From: DLKC01 sp002478885
GTDB lineage: Bacteria > Bacteroidota > Bacteroidia > Chitinophagales > Chitinophagaceae
Length of the DNA: 64,000 nt
Direction of reading: 5' to 3'
Assembly (NCBI GenBank): GCA_046329585.1
Contig: JAXLUI010000002.1
Location: 1,302,001 to 1,366,000 of the forward strand
The notes under the pieces were generated by a model. That model was not told the origin of the DNA. It was given only the letters and a program-made list of their open reading frames with translations, and searched no databases. The position numbers and the translations under genes were made by a program. This document shows positions 45,519 to 55,019 of this stretch, one piece after another (the stretch's first letter is position 1; each line of letters starts with the position of its first letter).

Positions 45519-45605
45519 CGTTGTGTCACTCACTTGTACTGTAGAACAAAATCGGACAGGTGCGACGGAGCTTATTATTTCCTCCAGCCCGGTTCACCAA
45601 AAAAA
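45519..45605. repeat. Dispersed inverted repeat, compact pair (copy 15)
   Basis: Left arm CGTTGTGTCACTCACTTGTAC and right arm GGACAGGTGCGACGGAGCTT, about 16 bp apart, with outer end AGCCCGGTTCACCAAAAAAAT just before the stop of permease 9 (strings split by a few bases here for length: GTTGTGTCACTCACTTGTAC; GACAGGTGCGACGGAGC). Confidence 0.65.
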
Positions 45606-45622
45606 TGTCGTTCAAAACCGAT

Positions 45623-48055
45623 CTATTCTGTTCTCAAACTCTTTACAGGATTGGCGAGTGCCGCTTTCACTGCCTGGAAACTTATGGTTGCCAGGGCTAT
45701 AAACAATGCTGCAAAAGCCGCAACAGCAAATACCCACCAATCGATGCTGATGCGATAAGCAAAATCCTGCAGCCACGAGTGCATTGCCCACCACGAAACA
45801 GGAAATGCAATAACGGCTGCAATGATCACCAGCTTTAAAAAATCTTTGCTAAGCATTGCTACAAGGTTGCTTACTGATGCGCCCAATACTTTTCTTACCC
45901 CAATTTCTTTGGTGCGCTGCTCGGCCATGTATGTTACCAGCCCGAACAATCCAAGACAGGCAATAAATATGGCGAGTATGGCAAACGTAACCGACACCTC
46001 GCCCACCCGTTGTTCTGAACGGTACATGCTGTCGAAAGCTTCGTCCATAAAGCGATAGCTGAATGGCATACCCGGCGCCATCGCTTTCCACTTCGCTTCA
46101 ATTTGCTTAATCAGTGGTTGTATGTTGGCTGTGTTAACCTTAAAACTTGCAAGGCCGTTATCCTTATCGAGCCTTAATATAAGCGGATAAATATTTTGCC
46201 GTAATGATTCGAAATGAAAGTCTTTAACTACACCGACGATGTCATAGCTAATGGGCTTTGTAGCGCCGCTGGCATCCTGGAAATTTGAGAACAGTTTCTT
46301 ACCAATGGGATCGGTATAACCAAGCACTTTGGCAGCTGTTTCGTTGATGATAACAGCCCCGGAGTCGGACCCGAACTCTTTTGAAAAATTCCTGCCCTTT
46401 ACGATTTGCATTCCGAGCGTATTTATATAATCGTAATCGACACGCCACGACTGGGCCGATAGAGAATTTTTAGAATCCTGGACGGCATCTCTCGAATAAC
46501 TAACATCATTCCTCGACGAATTGGCAACGGGCAAAAAGCCGCTGATGGTTCCGCTTTTAACACCCGGCAAATTCAGAATGTCATTTTTGAATGCCTCTGC
46601 ATTTTTATCAAGGGCGCTGTAACCATTGATGATAAGTACCTGGTCTTTATTAAAACCAAGATTGGTTGTTTGAATATAGTTGAGCTGTTTGTAAATTACC
46701 ACGGTGCCAACGATAAGAATAATGGAGGTAAAGAACTGCAACACTACAAGACTGCTGCGCAGGTAGCTCTTTCTAAAACCCGCATTGATCTTGCCTTTAA
46801 GCACTGTAACCGGCTTAAATTTAGAAAGGAAAAAAGCAGGGTAACTGCCTGCAACAATGCCTACTAAAAAAGGCAAGGCGATAAGAAAAGGCAGGATCTT
46901 CCCGCTGAAAATGCTGCTTACCGTTAACGACTTGGCAGCAATATCATTGAATAACGGAAGTACGGCATAAGCGATCCCTATAGCGATGATCAAAGAAATG
47001 AGCGCCATCAATGCAGACTCGGTAAGAAACTGGAAAATAAGGTTTTTCTTCTCGGTACCAAGCACTTTCCTGATGCCAACTTCTTTCGCCCTGTTAGCAC
47101 TGCGCGCTGTAGATAAATTAATAAAGTTGATGCATGCGATAAGCAGGATAAAAAGGGCAACAACCCCGAAAATATACACATACTGCATGTTTCCATTCGT
47201 ATCGAGTTCGGGGAAGCGGGCACTTTTAAGATGAATGTCCGTCAGCGGCATCAAATGGTATTGAAGCTGGTTACCTGCCTTATAAAAGTCGTCCATGCTG
47301 TTGATGCTCATGAATTGTTTCGCCTGCGGGAAAATATAGTTGTTGACGATTTGGGTAAAGTTCTTTTCAAAGTCGTGGTAATCCGTGCCGGGCCTTAGCA
47401 CTATATAGGTTTGAAAGTTGTGACTGAGAAAATTACCAAAACCATAGTCCACGTTCTTCATGGACAGCATAAAGTCGAAATGAAAGTGTGAGTTCTGTGG
47501 AATATCTTTTATCACAGCGGTTATCTTGTAAGGCTTCTTATCTATTTCCAACGCCTTACCGAGCGCGTTTGCCGGGCCAAAATATTTTTGTGCTGTTGAC
47601 GCTGTTATCACCACCGTATTTGGTTCGTCAAGCGCATGCCTGGTATCGCCCGAAAGTGCCGGCAAAGTGAATACGTTAAAAAACGTGGAATCTACATAAG
47701 CAATATGCTGTTCGTCTATATATTCATTTCCTTTTTTCACCAGCTTATCGCCCTCGCTTGCATAAATGCGGGTGAATTCTTCCACTTGCGGGTAATCTTT
47801 TTTCAGCGTAGGGCCCATAGGATCGCTGCTGACACAAAGTTTCAATTCGTTACCACCAAATTTTATATCGGCATCAACCCGGTAAATACGATCGGCCTTT
47901 TCATTGTAGCGATCGTAGCTTAATTCATCTACCACATAAAGTGCGATGAGTATAAAACAGGCAAGGCCGGTGGCCAGTCCGGCGATATTGATAGCAGTAA
48001 AGCCTTTGTTCTTCCAAAGGCTGCGAATGGCGATCTTGAAATAATTCTTTAGCAT
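45623..48055 (-). CDS. FtsX/MacB-type ABC transporter permease 9
   Basis: 810 residues from the ATG at 48055 (MLKNYFKIAIRSLWKNKGFT). The frame is open to 48151, but those 32 residues (with YKSATQR) are translated from the dispersed repeat. VVDELSYDRYNEKADRIYRV follows TM1. First coupling segment FINLSTARSANRAKEVGIRK, second RTKEIGVRKVLGASVSNLV. Ends NPVKSLRTE. It belongs to the main DELSYD group with permeases 2, 6 and 7. Confidence 0.93.
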   Translation of the reverse strand: MLKNYFKIAIRSLWKNKGFTAINIAGLATGLACFILIALYVVDELSYDRYNEKADRIYRVDADIKFGGNELKLCVSSDPMGPTLKKDYPQVEEFTRIYASEGDKLVKKGNEYIDEQHIAYVDSTFFNVFTLPALSGDTRHALDEPNTVVITASTAQKYFGPANALGKALEIDKKPYKITAVIKDIPQNSHFHFDFMLSMKNVDYGFGNFLSHNFQTYIVLRPGTDYHDFEKNFTQIVNNYIFPQAKQFMSINSMDDFYKAGNQLQYHLMPLTDIHLKSARFPELDTNGNMQYVYIFGVVALFILLIACINFINLSTARSANRAKEVGIRKVLGTEKKNLIFQFLTESALMALISLIIAIGIAYAVLPLFNDIAAKSLTVSSIFSGKILPFLIALPFLVGIVAGSYPAFFLSKFKPVTVLKGKINAGFRKSYLRSSLVVLQFFTSIILIVGTVVIYKQLNYIQTTNLGFNKDQVLIINGYSALDKNAEAFKNDILNLPGVKSGTISGFLPVANSSRNDVSYSRDAVQDSKNSLSAQSWRVDYDYINTLGMQIVKGRNFSKEFGSDSGAVIINETAAKVLGYTDPIGKKLFSNFQDASGATKPISYDIVGVVKDFHFESLRQNIYPLILRLDKDNGLASFKVNTANIQPLIKQIEAKWKAMAPGMPFSYRFMDEAFDSMYRSEQRVGEVSVTFAILAIFIACLGLFGLVTYMAEQRTKEIGVRKVLGASVSNLVAMLSKDFLKLVIIAAVIAFPVSWWAMHSWLQDFAYRISIDWWVFAVAAFAALFIALATISFQAVKAALANPVKSLRTE

Positions 48056-48120
48056 AGAAAAAATTTTACAACATGTTTGGTAAATATTTTTGTTACCAAC
48101 TTTTCTCTTTGTGCAGCTGC

Positions 48121-48223
48121 GTTGCGTCGCACTCTTGTACGCTTTGTTCAATGATGATCAGAACGCTGAAGTGTGCCACGCAAGTAAAGCCTGATTGTTG
48201 TTGTGCGGCCGGGCCCAAAAAAC
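48121..48223. repeat. Dispersed inverted repeat, compact pair (copy 16)
   Basis: GTTGCGTCGCACTCTTGTAC (48121-48140), core GCTTTGTTCAATGATGATCA, then right arm GAAGTGTGCCACGCAAG and outer end GGCCGGGCCCAAAAAAC. The clearest hairpin form of the element: arms of about 20 bp with a loop of about 25 nt. Confidence 0.8.
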
Positions 48224-48252
48224 ATATGGGCATATTCGATATTCGATATTGA

Positions 48253-50721
48253 CTATTCTGTTCTCAAACTTTTCACCGGGTTTGCCAACGCGGCTTTTAT
48301 TGCCTGGAAACTGATGGTAGCCAATGCAATAAACAATGCAATAGCGGTGGTGATGGCAAATACCTGCCAGCCGATACTGGTTCGGTACACAAAATTCTGC
48401 AGCCACTTATTCATTACAAACCAGGCGATCGGCGATGCGATTACAACGGCAATGCCAACCAGCACTAAAAACTCTTTTGAAAGCAGTGTAACGATTCCAC
48501 CAACACTTGCGCCGAGTACTTTTCGTACACCGATCTCTTTTATTCGTTGTTCTGCGCTAAAGGTGGCCAGGCCAAACAAACCAAGGCAGGAAATAAGAAT
48601 CGCGATGATGGTGAAATAAAGTACGATTGAAGACAACCGGCTCTCTGCTTCAAAGTTTTTCTGGAAGTCTGCATCGAGAAAACTGTATTCAAGTGGCTCG
48701 TTCGGGTTCAGTCTTTTCCAAGAAGCCTGCGCCGCGTTTATTACAGCACCCATATCGCCCTGCTTTGCATGAACGACCATATAGTTGAAGGCGGCCATAT
48801 TGTTGTTTGCCAGTACCTGGAAAGCATAAGGCTCAATGGCAAGGTGCAGGTCTTCGAAGTGAAAGTCTTTTACTACGCCAATAATATTGAAATCATATTT
48901 ACTTCCTTGCCAGTCGAAATAAACTTTTTGGCCTATGGCCTGTTGAGCGGAGGTGAAACCAATCTCTTTTATGCCGTCTTCGTTTATAACAATGTTCCTG
49001 TTGGTGTCTGCCTGGAAATCTGAAGAGAACAGGCGGCCTGCAATTGGTTTAAAATTGAGTGTTTTTAAAAAGTCAAAATCAACCCAGTTCATTCGTGTGC
49101 GTTTACCCTCGTTCATTGATTGCCCCTGCTTGTAAAAGAGATTGTCAGAAGGGTTGAATATACCGGGGTAATACATGGAAGCACCCACAGATTGAACCTG
49201 TGTATTGTTCTGCAGATCATTTTTTAGCGAAGCGTAAATGTTTTTCGAGTTCATGCTGCGCAGTGGAATAATCAGCTGGCTGTCTTTGTCAAAACCGAGG
49301 TCTTTACTGCGCATATAACTCATTTGAGAGGCGATGACAACAGACGAGATGATGAGCACAACCGATATCACAAACTGGAACACCACGAGACCTTTGCGCA
49401 ATGAGGCCACTGCCATTGAATTGCTGAATCTTCCTTTGAGAACCTTCACCGGTATAAACGACGACAGGTAAAGGGCGGGGTAACTTCCGGCGAGCAGCCC
49501 TGCAAACAAGGCCATTCCCAAAAACGCAAGTAACATAAATGCATCGCGGCCAAAATCGAGCGTGATGTTGCGGCCGGATACATTATTGAAAACCGGCAGC
49601 AACAAATAGGTTAGTGCCAGTGCAAAAACAAAGGCGATAAGGCTCATGAAAAAACTTTCACCAAGAAATTGCCGCACAAGCGATCCCTTTTCTGCACCCA
49701 GTACTTTCCTTATCCCCACTTCAGCGCTGCGCTTACTGCTGCGTGCAGTTGAAAGATTCATGAAGTTGATGCATGCAATAAGCAAGGTAAATATGGCAAT
49801 AGACGCAAGAATGTATAAGTATGTTTTACTCGAAGGCGGTGTTACATTATTTTCCACCATGCTGCTCAGGTGAATATCTTCCAATGGCAGCAGGTATTGA
49901 TTTTTTGCAAAACCCATCGCCTTAAGGTCTTTACCTGCATACTTATCAATAAATGCAGGGAACTTTTTCTCGAGTTGATGGTAATCTGCACCGGGCCTCA
50001 ACTGCAGGTAAGAGTAAAACATGTTGTTTGATGCAAAATCATTCTCGTGATCTTTAAGATATGCTTCCATATCGCCGCCTTTCATGCCCAGGAAAAACTG
50101 CGCATCAATATGACTGGGCGCATTCACCGGGCGGAACACGCCGGTAACAATACAATCATGCTCACCATTTGTGTTGCTGTTCACATGCACTGTTTGATTC
50201 AATGCAGGCTGGTTACCAAAAAGCTTTTTCGCAATTGCCTCATTCAATACGATCGTGTTCGGGTTTTGCAGTGTTGCGTTTGCATTGCCTTCGATAAAGT
50301 CGTAGTCGAACATCTTAAAAAAAGATGCATCGGCCATATAGCCTTTTTCCTGGTAGAAAGACTTTCGTTCGGTCCCGTTACTGTTATTGGTTTGCAGCAG
50401 TGTCTTACCGTCTGAAAACAGTTGAAGTAGCCTGGCGCTTTCGACAATTTCAGGAAACTCCCTCTTCATAGCCGCGGCCATCGGCGCAGGCGTGTTGGGC
50501 AATTTCGATTTTTCCTTTGCCTCCTGTACAAAACCTGTTACTACTTCATAAATATTGCCCGCATTCTTATGGTAAGCATCGTAGCTGGTTTCATAATCCA
50601 GGTACAGGGCAATAAGCATACAGCAGGCAAGGCCAACAGATAAGCCAAAGATGTTGATGAAAGAAAATATTTTATTCTTCATCAGGTTTCGCCAGGCAAT
50701 TTTTAGATAGTTGCGGATCAT
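48253..50721 (-). CDS. FtsX/MacB-type ABC transporter permease 10
   Basis: 822 residues from the ATG at 50721 (MIRNYLKIAWRNLMKNKIFS), identical in its first 15 residues to permease 1; the open frame extends 28 unrelated residues upstream. YLDYETSYDAYHKNAGNIYE follows TM1, where most copies have ELSYD. First coupling segment FMNLSTARSSKRSAEVGIRK, second RIKEIGVRKVLGASVGGIV. Ends NPVKSLRTE. The first periplasmic half is somewhat enlarged (RPVNAPSHIDAQFFLGMKGG). Confidence 0.93.
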   Translation of the reverse strand: MIRNYLKIAWRNLMKNKIFSFINIFGLSVGLACCMLIALYLDYETSYDAYHKNAGNIYEVVTGFVQEAKEKSKLPNTPAPMAAAMKREFPEIVESARLLQLFSDGKTLLQTNNSNGTERKSFYQEKGYMADASFFKMFDYDFIEGNANATLQNPNTIVLNEAIAKKLFGNQPALNQTVHVNSNTNGEHDCIVTGVFRPVNAPSHIDAQFFLGMKGGDMEAYLKDHENDFASNNMFYSYLQLRPGADYHQLEKKFPAFIDKYAGKDLKAMGFAKNQYLLPLEDIHLSSMVENNVTPPSSKTYLYILASIAIFTLLIACINFMNLSTARSSKRSAEVGIRKVLGAEKGSLVRQFLGESFFMSLIAFVFALALTYLLLPVFNNVSGRNITLDFGRDAFMLLAFLGMALFAGLLAGSYPALYLSSFIPVKVLKGRFSNSMAVASLRKGLVVFQFVISVVLIISSVVIASQMSYMRSKDLGFDKDSQLIIPLRSMNSKNIYASLKNDLQNNTQVQSVGASMYYPGIFNPSDNLFYKQGQSMNEGKRTRMNWVDFDFLKTLNFKPIAGRLFSSDFQADTNRNIVINEDGIKEIGFTSAQQAIGQKVYFDWQGSKYDFNIIGVVKDFHFEDLHLAIEPYAFQVLANNNMAAFNYMVVHAKQGDMGAVINAAQASWKRLNPNEPLEYSFLDADFQKNFEAESRLSSIVLYFTIIAILISCLGLFGLATFSAEQRIKEIGVRKVLGASVGGIVTLLSKEFLVLVGIAVVIASPIAWFVMNKWLQNFVYRTSIGWQVFAITTAIALFIALATISFQAIKAALANPVKSLRTE

Positions 50722-50765
50722 CTGTGTGTGAAATAAGTTGTAAACAATATGTTCCGATGTGGGGG

Positions 50766-50820
50766 TGTCCGGCATTTGTCCGCTGTGCAGCAGTTGTTGT
50801 GTCACTCACTTGTACGGAAG
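50766..50820 (-). repeat. Dispersed inverted repeat, left arm (copy 17)
   Basis: GTCCGGC outer end near 50767, then GTTGTGTCACTCACTTGTAC at 50796-50815. No right arm is visible before the stop of permease 11's neighbour gap ends at 50870. Confidence 0.65.
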
Positions 50821-50869
50821 CGCTCCATGCAGCTTTTAATACATCCAACGAACCGGCCGGCAATCATTA

Positions 50870-53284
50870 TTACTCTGTTCTCAGACTCTTGACGGGGTTC
50901 GCAGTGGCCGCCCTTATTGATTTGTAGCCGACCGTAAGCCATGCAATAATAATTGACGTAAGTATTGAAAGCGCGAAAACACCAACACCAATATCTATTC
51001 TGAAAACAAAATTCTTAAGCCAGCTATTCATGAGATACCATGCAACAGGTGCGGCAACAAGAAATGCGATGCCTATGAGCACCGTAAACTCTTTGGAAAA
51101 TAGATAAACAATGCTTTTGATGCTTGCACCCAACACTTTTCTAATGCCTACCTCTTTTGTTTTTTGCACCACCATAAAAGAAACCAAACCATACAAACCG
51201 AGGCAGCTTATAAATATGGCGAGCATGGCACAGACTTTATACATAAGGCTTAGTCGTTCTTCCTGCACATAAAACGCATTGATATTATCGTCGAAAAAAT
51301 GCGCGTTATACACATATTCCGGGTAATATTTGTCCCATAAACTTTTAATGTCGTTGAAACTGCGGGAAAGATCAGGCGTGCTTAATTTGATGCCCACCGT
51401 GCCTGAATATTTTTTATTGGGGTAAAGCACCAATGGCGGCACTTCTTCTCTCAGCGACTGCAGTTTAAAGTCTTTAATAACGGCAACCACGGGTTTAGGC
51501 CGGCCACCACCAATCCGCATCATCTTACCGATAGCCTCCTGGTCGGTTTTTAGCCCAACTTTTTTTACAAGGGTCTCATTTACCACATATCCACGTGCGG
51601 TATCACTTTCGCCATAAAACTCACCTGCGGCCAGTTGCAGGCCATAAGTCTTCAAATAATCCTGGTCACCAAATTTCAATCGTATTGAATAATCTTTATC
51701 GATCATTTTGTCGAAGGCAAAATTCGAATTCCATGAATTGTCACTGCTTGGCGCATCAAAACTGAAGCTTACACTTTTCACATCGCTTCTTGACAGCAAT
51801 TCGTCTTTAAATGCTTTTTGCTTTGCAAGGCTTGCACTGTCTGAATTGCCATTTAAAATAAGTACCGCATTTTTATTAAAGCCAAGGTCAGCGTTCTTAA
51901 TATAGTTCATCTGGCTTATAGCGATGATGGTTGCAATAATGAGTATTTGTGAAAAAGAAAACTGCAATACCACCAACAATCTTCTCAGCGACTTGCTGCC
52001 GACTCTTGAGGTATTGATTTTGTTCTTAATAGCTTCAATAGGCTTAAACCTGCTCAGCACGGTTGCGGGGTACAGGCCCGACAATAAAATGGTTATTACC
52101 GTTATGGCAAAAAGGAATAAGATGCTTTGTGCAGATAATAAACTCAACGGTGCCTGTACAACAACAATGTATTTTACATAAGGCAATGCGAGTTCAGCTA
52201 TCAGCAACGACAAAGCAACGGCCATGAGCACCACCAGCGTTGTTTCTGAAAACACCTGCCAGCGCAATTGTGCACGGCTGCTGCCCATTACCTTGCGAAC
52301 ACCCACTTCCTTGCTCCTTGTTACGGCTAATGCTGTAGAGAGATTAATAAAATTGATACATGCCATCAAAATAATAAGCAGCCCCACGAAGGCAAGCGTA
52401 TAAAGCGATGTTGTGCTGGTTACATGGTCGTTATTGTTTTCAAAACGCTCGTCGAAATGTATGTTTTTAAGCGGCTGAACAAAATGCGACCGTGTTGTTT
52501 GCTTGTTTTCTGTGTTATACTTTTTTTCAAAGCCGGCAAGGTAACTGTTGAACGATGCAATATTCGTTCCGTGCGGAAGCAATGCATAAACCTGGTGATT
52601 GCTGGTATTGGAACCCCAGTCTTCGAGCGGCCAGCCTTTACCCTCATTGTTTCTCCATCCTTCATAAGAAGCCAGTATGCGAAATGGAAAATCAGAGTTG
52701 GCAGGCACATCATCAAACACGGCGGCGATTTTTAATACATGGTCGCCGTTATCAAATTTTATGTATTTACCTTCTGCGTCCTGCCATTTGCCGAAATATT
52801 TTTCCGCTACAGATTTGCAGATGGCAGCGCTGTTCACATCTTTCAAAACCCCTTCGTTTCCACTAAGCCAGTTAACAGAGAATATTTTCAGCAACTCCGG
52901 CTCGGCAAAGAATACTCCTGATTCTTCTATAAACTTTTTGCCGTTATTAATGCCGGTTTCATCGGTTGCTGTTATCTGGCTATCATAACTCTGCATTAAC
53001 TGTGCGAAGGTTATTTGGGGGTAGTCTTTGCGCAAAAAATTTATCGAAGGAAAAGGAAGGCCAATGGTGTATTGTTCGCCGTCTGCGTCAATATCTTTTG
53101 TTACTATCTGGTATATCTGGTCGCCATTCTTTTGAAACGAATCGTAACTGGTCTCGAACTGGATAACAAGGAAGATAATAATACAGGCGGCCAGCGCAAT
53201 TGCAAGCCCGCCAATATTAATAATCGCATACCCTTTATTCCTGTAAAGATTCCGGAATGCTGTTTTAAAATAGTTGCGGATCAT
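50870..53284 (-). CDS. FtsX/MacB-type ABC transporter permease 11
   Basis: 804 residues. N-terminus MIRNYFKTAFRNLYRNKGYA, then IQFETSYDSFQKNGDQIYQI. First coupling segment FINLSTALAVTRSKEVGVRK, second KTKEVGIRKVLGASIKSIV. Ends NPVKSLRTE. It lies behind a 509-bp gap containing a tandem-dyad element at 53419 and a TGGCAT word 52 bp from it, so it is probably the first gene of a unit (permeases 11, 10, 9, 8). The leader from TGGCAT to the ATG is about 80 bp. Confidence 0.93.
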   Translation of the reverse strand: MIRNYFKTAFRNLYRNKGYAIINIGGLAIALAACIIIFLVIQFETSYDSFQKNGDQIYQIVTKDIDADGEQYTIGLPFPSINFLRKDYPQITFAQLMQSYDSQITATDETGINNGKKFIEESGVFFAEPELLKIFSVNWLSGNEGVLKDVNSAAICKSVAEKYFGKWQDAEGKYIKFDNGDHVLKIAAVFDDVPANSDFPFRILASYEGWRNNEGKGWPLEDWGSNTSNHQVYALLPHGTNIASFNSYLAGFEKKYNTENKQTTRSHFVQPLKNIHFDERFENNNDHVTSTTSLYTLAFVGLLIILMACINFINLSTALAVTRSKEVGVRKVMGSSRAQLRWQVFSETTLVVLMAVALSLLIAELALPYVKYIVVVQAPLSLLSAQSILFLFAITVITILLSGLYPATVLSRFKPIEAIKNKINTSRVGSKSLRRLLVVLQFSFSQILIIATIIAISQMNYIKNADLGFNKNAVLILNGNSDSASLAKQKAFKDELLSRSDVKSVSFSFDAPSSDNSWNSNFAFDKMIDKDYSIRLKFGDQDYLKTYGLQLAAGEFYGESDTARGYVVNETLVKKVGLKTDQEAIGKMMRIGGGRPKPVVAVIKDFKLQSLREEVPPLVLYPNKKYSGTVGIKLSTPDLSRSFNDIKSLWDKYYPEYVYNAHFFDDNINAFYVQEERLSLMYKVCAMLAIFISCLGLYGLVSFMVVQKTKEVGIRKVLGASIKSIVYLFSKEFTVLIGIAFLVAAPVAWYLMNSWLKNFVFRIDIGVGVFALSILTSIIIAWLTVGYKSIRAATANPVKSLRTE

Positions 53285-53349
53285 TGCAGATGTTTTCGGT
53301 TTTAATCAATTGCATTAATGCGATACACGAATTGTTTCGTTAATAAAGA

Positions 53350-53367
53350 CACATGAATAATATGCCA
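53350..53367 (-). promoter_or_regulatory. Sigma-54-like -24 word before permease 11
   Basis: TGGCAT on the minus strand at 53367-53362, exactly 52 bp from the start of the tandem dyad at 53419. The position of the -12 box reads TCAT and does not match TTGC, so the sigma-54 assignment rests on spacing and the -24 word. Confidence 0.4.
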
Positions 53368-53418
53368 CAAATAAATTCACTGAAAATCAGGAGTTTAAAG
53401 CCAATGCGGTTTAGCGGG

Positions 53419-53457
53419 TGTACGCTTTCGATACAATGCTCGTCCTGTATCGATACA
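53419..53457 (-). promoter_or_regulatory. Tandem-dyad enhancer-like element (copy 1) before permease 11
   Basis: TGTACGCTTTCGATACA (53419-53435) is identical to the first dyad of the element at 62866. The second part ends TGTATCGATACA, itself a perfect 12-bp palindrome. Total 39 bp, the same length as the copies at 62866 and 63024. Confidence 0.6.
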
Positions 53458-53524
53458 GCGCTGTGATGAGCGGCACAAACAGTAACCTGTTACGGGCAAA
53501 ACTTTCCGAAAAAATGCGTTGCTG

Positions 53525-53719
53525 GAGCCGGGCTTTTTCAGCTTTGGCCAACACCAGTTGCGTCGCACGCTTCGGCGGCAATGCCCCTGGCGTCAATCAA
53601 TTCAAATGCAAAACATGATGTTGTTTACGCTGATAATTACCCGACTTTGCTGCTTCATGAACCGGGCGCTCAAGTGTGCGACGCAAGAAAAGCTGCTACA
53701 GCGATCATATGCCGGGCTC
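53525..53719. repeat. Dispersed inverted repeat, full-length copy 18
   Basis: Outer end GAGCCGGGC (53525-53533), left arm GTTGCGTCGCACGCTTC (53558-53574), right arm CAAGTGTGCGACGCAAG (53671-53687) and outer end TGCCGGGCTC. The arms are about 96 bp apart. Confidence 0.8.
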
Positions 53720-53793
53720 CACCTGCATTTCTGAAACAAATAATGCAGCCATTTCGACTGCATTATTTTTTATGTTTAGTTGTTGTTGCAGAC

Positions 53794-54828
53794 CTAATTG
53801 AAAACAAGTCTCACGTGGCCACTGCCGGCATGCACTTTAACCGGAACACCGCCACCATTGAGTTTGCCGTCAACAGAATTATTGTCAACAGATCCGCTGA
53901 AATTTTTAAGCATGTCTGTTTTTATGTTGTTGCCGCTAAGGTCGAGATCGAGGCCCTTGCCGGCAGGCAATTGAAGGTCGATGCCGCCGCCCGAATTGCT
54001 TACACGCACCCATTTGCCAAGTTCAGCAACCTGTATGTCCATGCTGCCGCCGCTTGTTGACGCTTCAAGCGAAGCGCGGATATTCCGGAGGTTTACGCTG
54101 CCCCCACTTGTTCTTGCAGAAAGTTCACCGGAAATATCTTCACCGTCGATTCTGCCACCACTGGTTGATGCATCAATGTCGCCACTGAGCGCTGTAAGAT
54201 GCAATGAACCGCCGCTTGTTGACAACTGAAGATTGCCCTTACAATTCTCCGCCGTAATAGAACCTCCGCTTGTTGCGAGGTCAATATCATCGTTAGCATA
54301 AGAAACGTTGATGCTGCCGCCGCTTGTTTTTCCGTCGATCTTGCCAGACACATGATCTATCTTAAGGCTGCCACCGCTTGTTCTAAAAACCTGCGAACCG
54401 TTAAGGTTACCGAGTTTGATGCTGCCACCGCTGGTGCTCAGGTCAGTTGAAATATCGCCGGGTACATACACTTTAAAAGATATGCTCAGCGACTTCTTCC
54501 AGTTCCAGTCGTTGTTCTTGTTCTTTGCGCTTGCATTAAGCACACCACCTGCCACATTAATCTTTACGATGTAATTGTCCTCAAGCCGCTTTTTAATTTC
54601 GTCTTTTGAAATGCCGGTAATGTTTCCATTGGCAGTTACATACATTTCAATCCGGGCTTCGTCGGCATTGCTGCCCTGCACCATTATGCTTCCACCCGAG
54701 GTTTCAACATTTACCTGCTTAATGCTTTCCTTTGAAAGTGTTTGGGTAAGATACGGTTCTTTGTCTGATTGCGCCTGGCTTGCAAATGCAATCGCTGTTG
54801 CAGCCAAAAGGAGAAGATTTTTTTTCAT
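53794..54828 (-). CDS. DUF4097 family secreted beta-solenoid protein
   Basis: 344 residues with a signal peptide (MKKNLLLLAATAIAFASQAQ). Ten copies of a TSGGS-type turn (ETSGGSIMV, STSGGSIKL, RTSGGSLKI, KTSGGSINV, ATSGGSITA, STSGGSLHL, STSGGRIDG, RTSGGSVNL, STSGGSMDI, SNSGGGIDL) recur about every 20 residues, one per coil of a right-handed beta-solenoid, as in DUF4097. These proteins are envelope-located and of unknown function. It is the only non-permease gene inside the permease array and shares the strand, so it may be co-expressed with permeases 12 and 13. Confidence 0.9.
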   Translation of the reverse strand: MKKNLLLLAATAIAFASQAQSDKEPYLTQTLSKESIKQVNVETSGGSIMVQGSNADEARIEMYVTANGNITGISKDEIKKRLEDNYIVKINVAGGVLNASAKNKNNDWNWKKSLSISFKVYVPGDISTDLSTSGGSIKLGNLNGSQVFRTSGGSLKIDHVSGKIDGKTSGGSINVSYANDDIDLATSGGSITAENCKGNLQLSTSGGSLHLTALSGDIDASTSGGRIDGEDISGELSARTSGGSVNLRNIRASLEASTSGGSMDIQVAELGKWVRVSNSGGGIDLQLPAGKGLDLDLSGNNIKTDMLKNFSGSVDNNSVDGKLNGGGVPVKVHAGSGHVRLVFN

Positions 54829-54907
54829 GTTTGTGATCTTTTTTCACGCCATGTGCGGCGTAGGTTTATTTTTTTATTGACTGAGCTGTATACCGCTCCT
54901 CAACCGC

Positions 54908-54945
54908 TGTTGTGTCACTCACTTGTACGCCTTGTTCAATGATCA
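54908..54945 (-). repeat. Dispersed inverted repeat, left arm (copy 19)
   Basis: GTTGTGTCACTCACTTGTAC followed by the core word CTTGTTCAATGATCAG, in the gap between permease 12 and the DUF4097 gene. Confidence 0.7.
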
Positions 54946-55019
54946 GCAGTAAGCAACTGGTTTCATGTGTAACGGGTATGTGTTTAAGATGTTACAGCAT
55001 ACCGAAAAAAAATTACACA

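Larger units (their letters stand above)
53285..53793. other. 509-bp gap between the DUF4097 gene and permease 11
   Basis: Holds a candidate regulated promoter (53350-53457) and a full-length dispersed repeat (53525-53719). No credible protein gene; the open frames on either strand run through the repeat arms. Confidence 0.7.
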
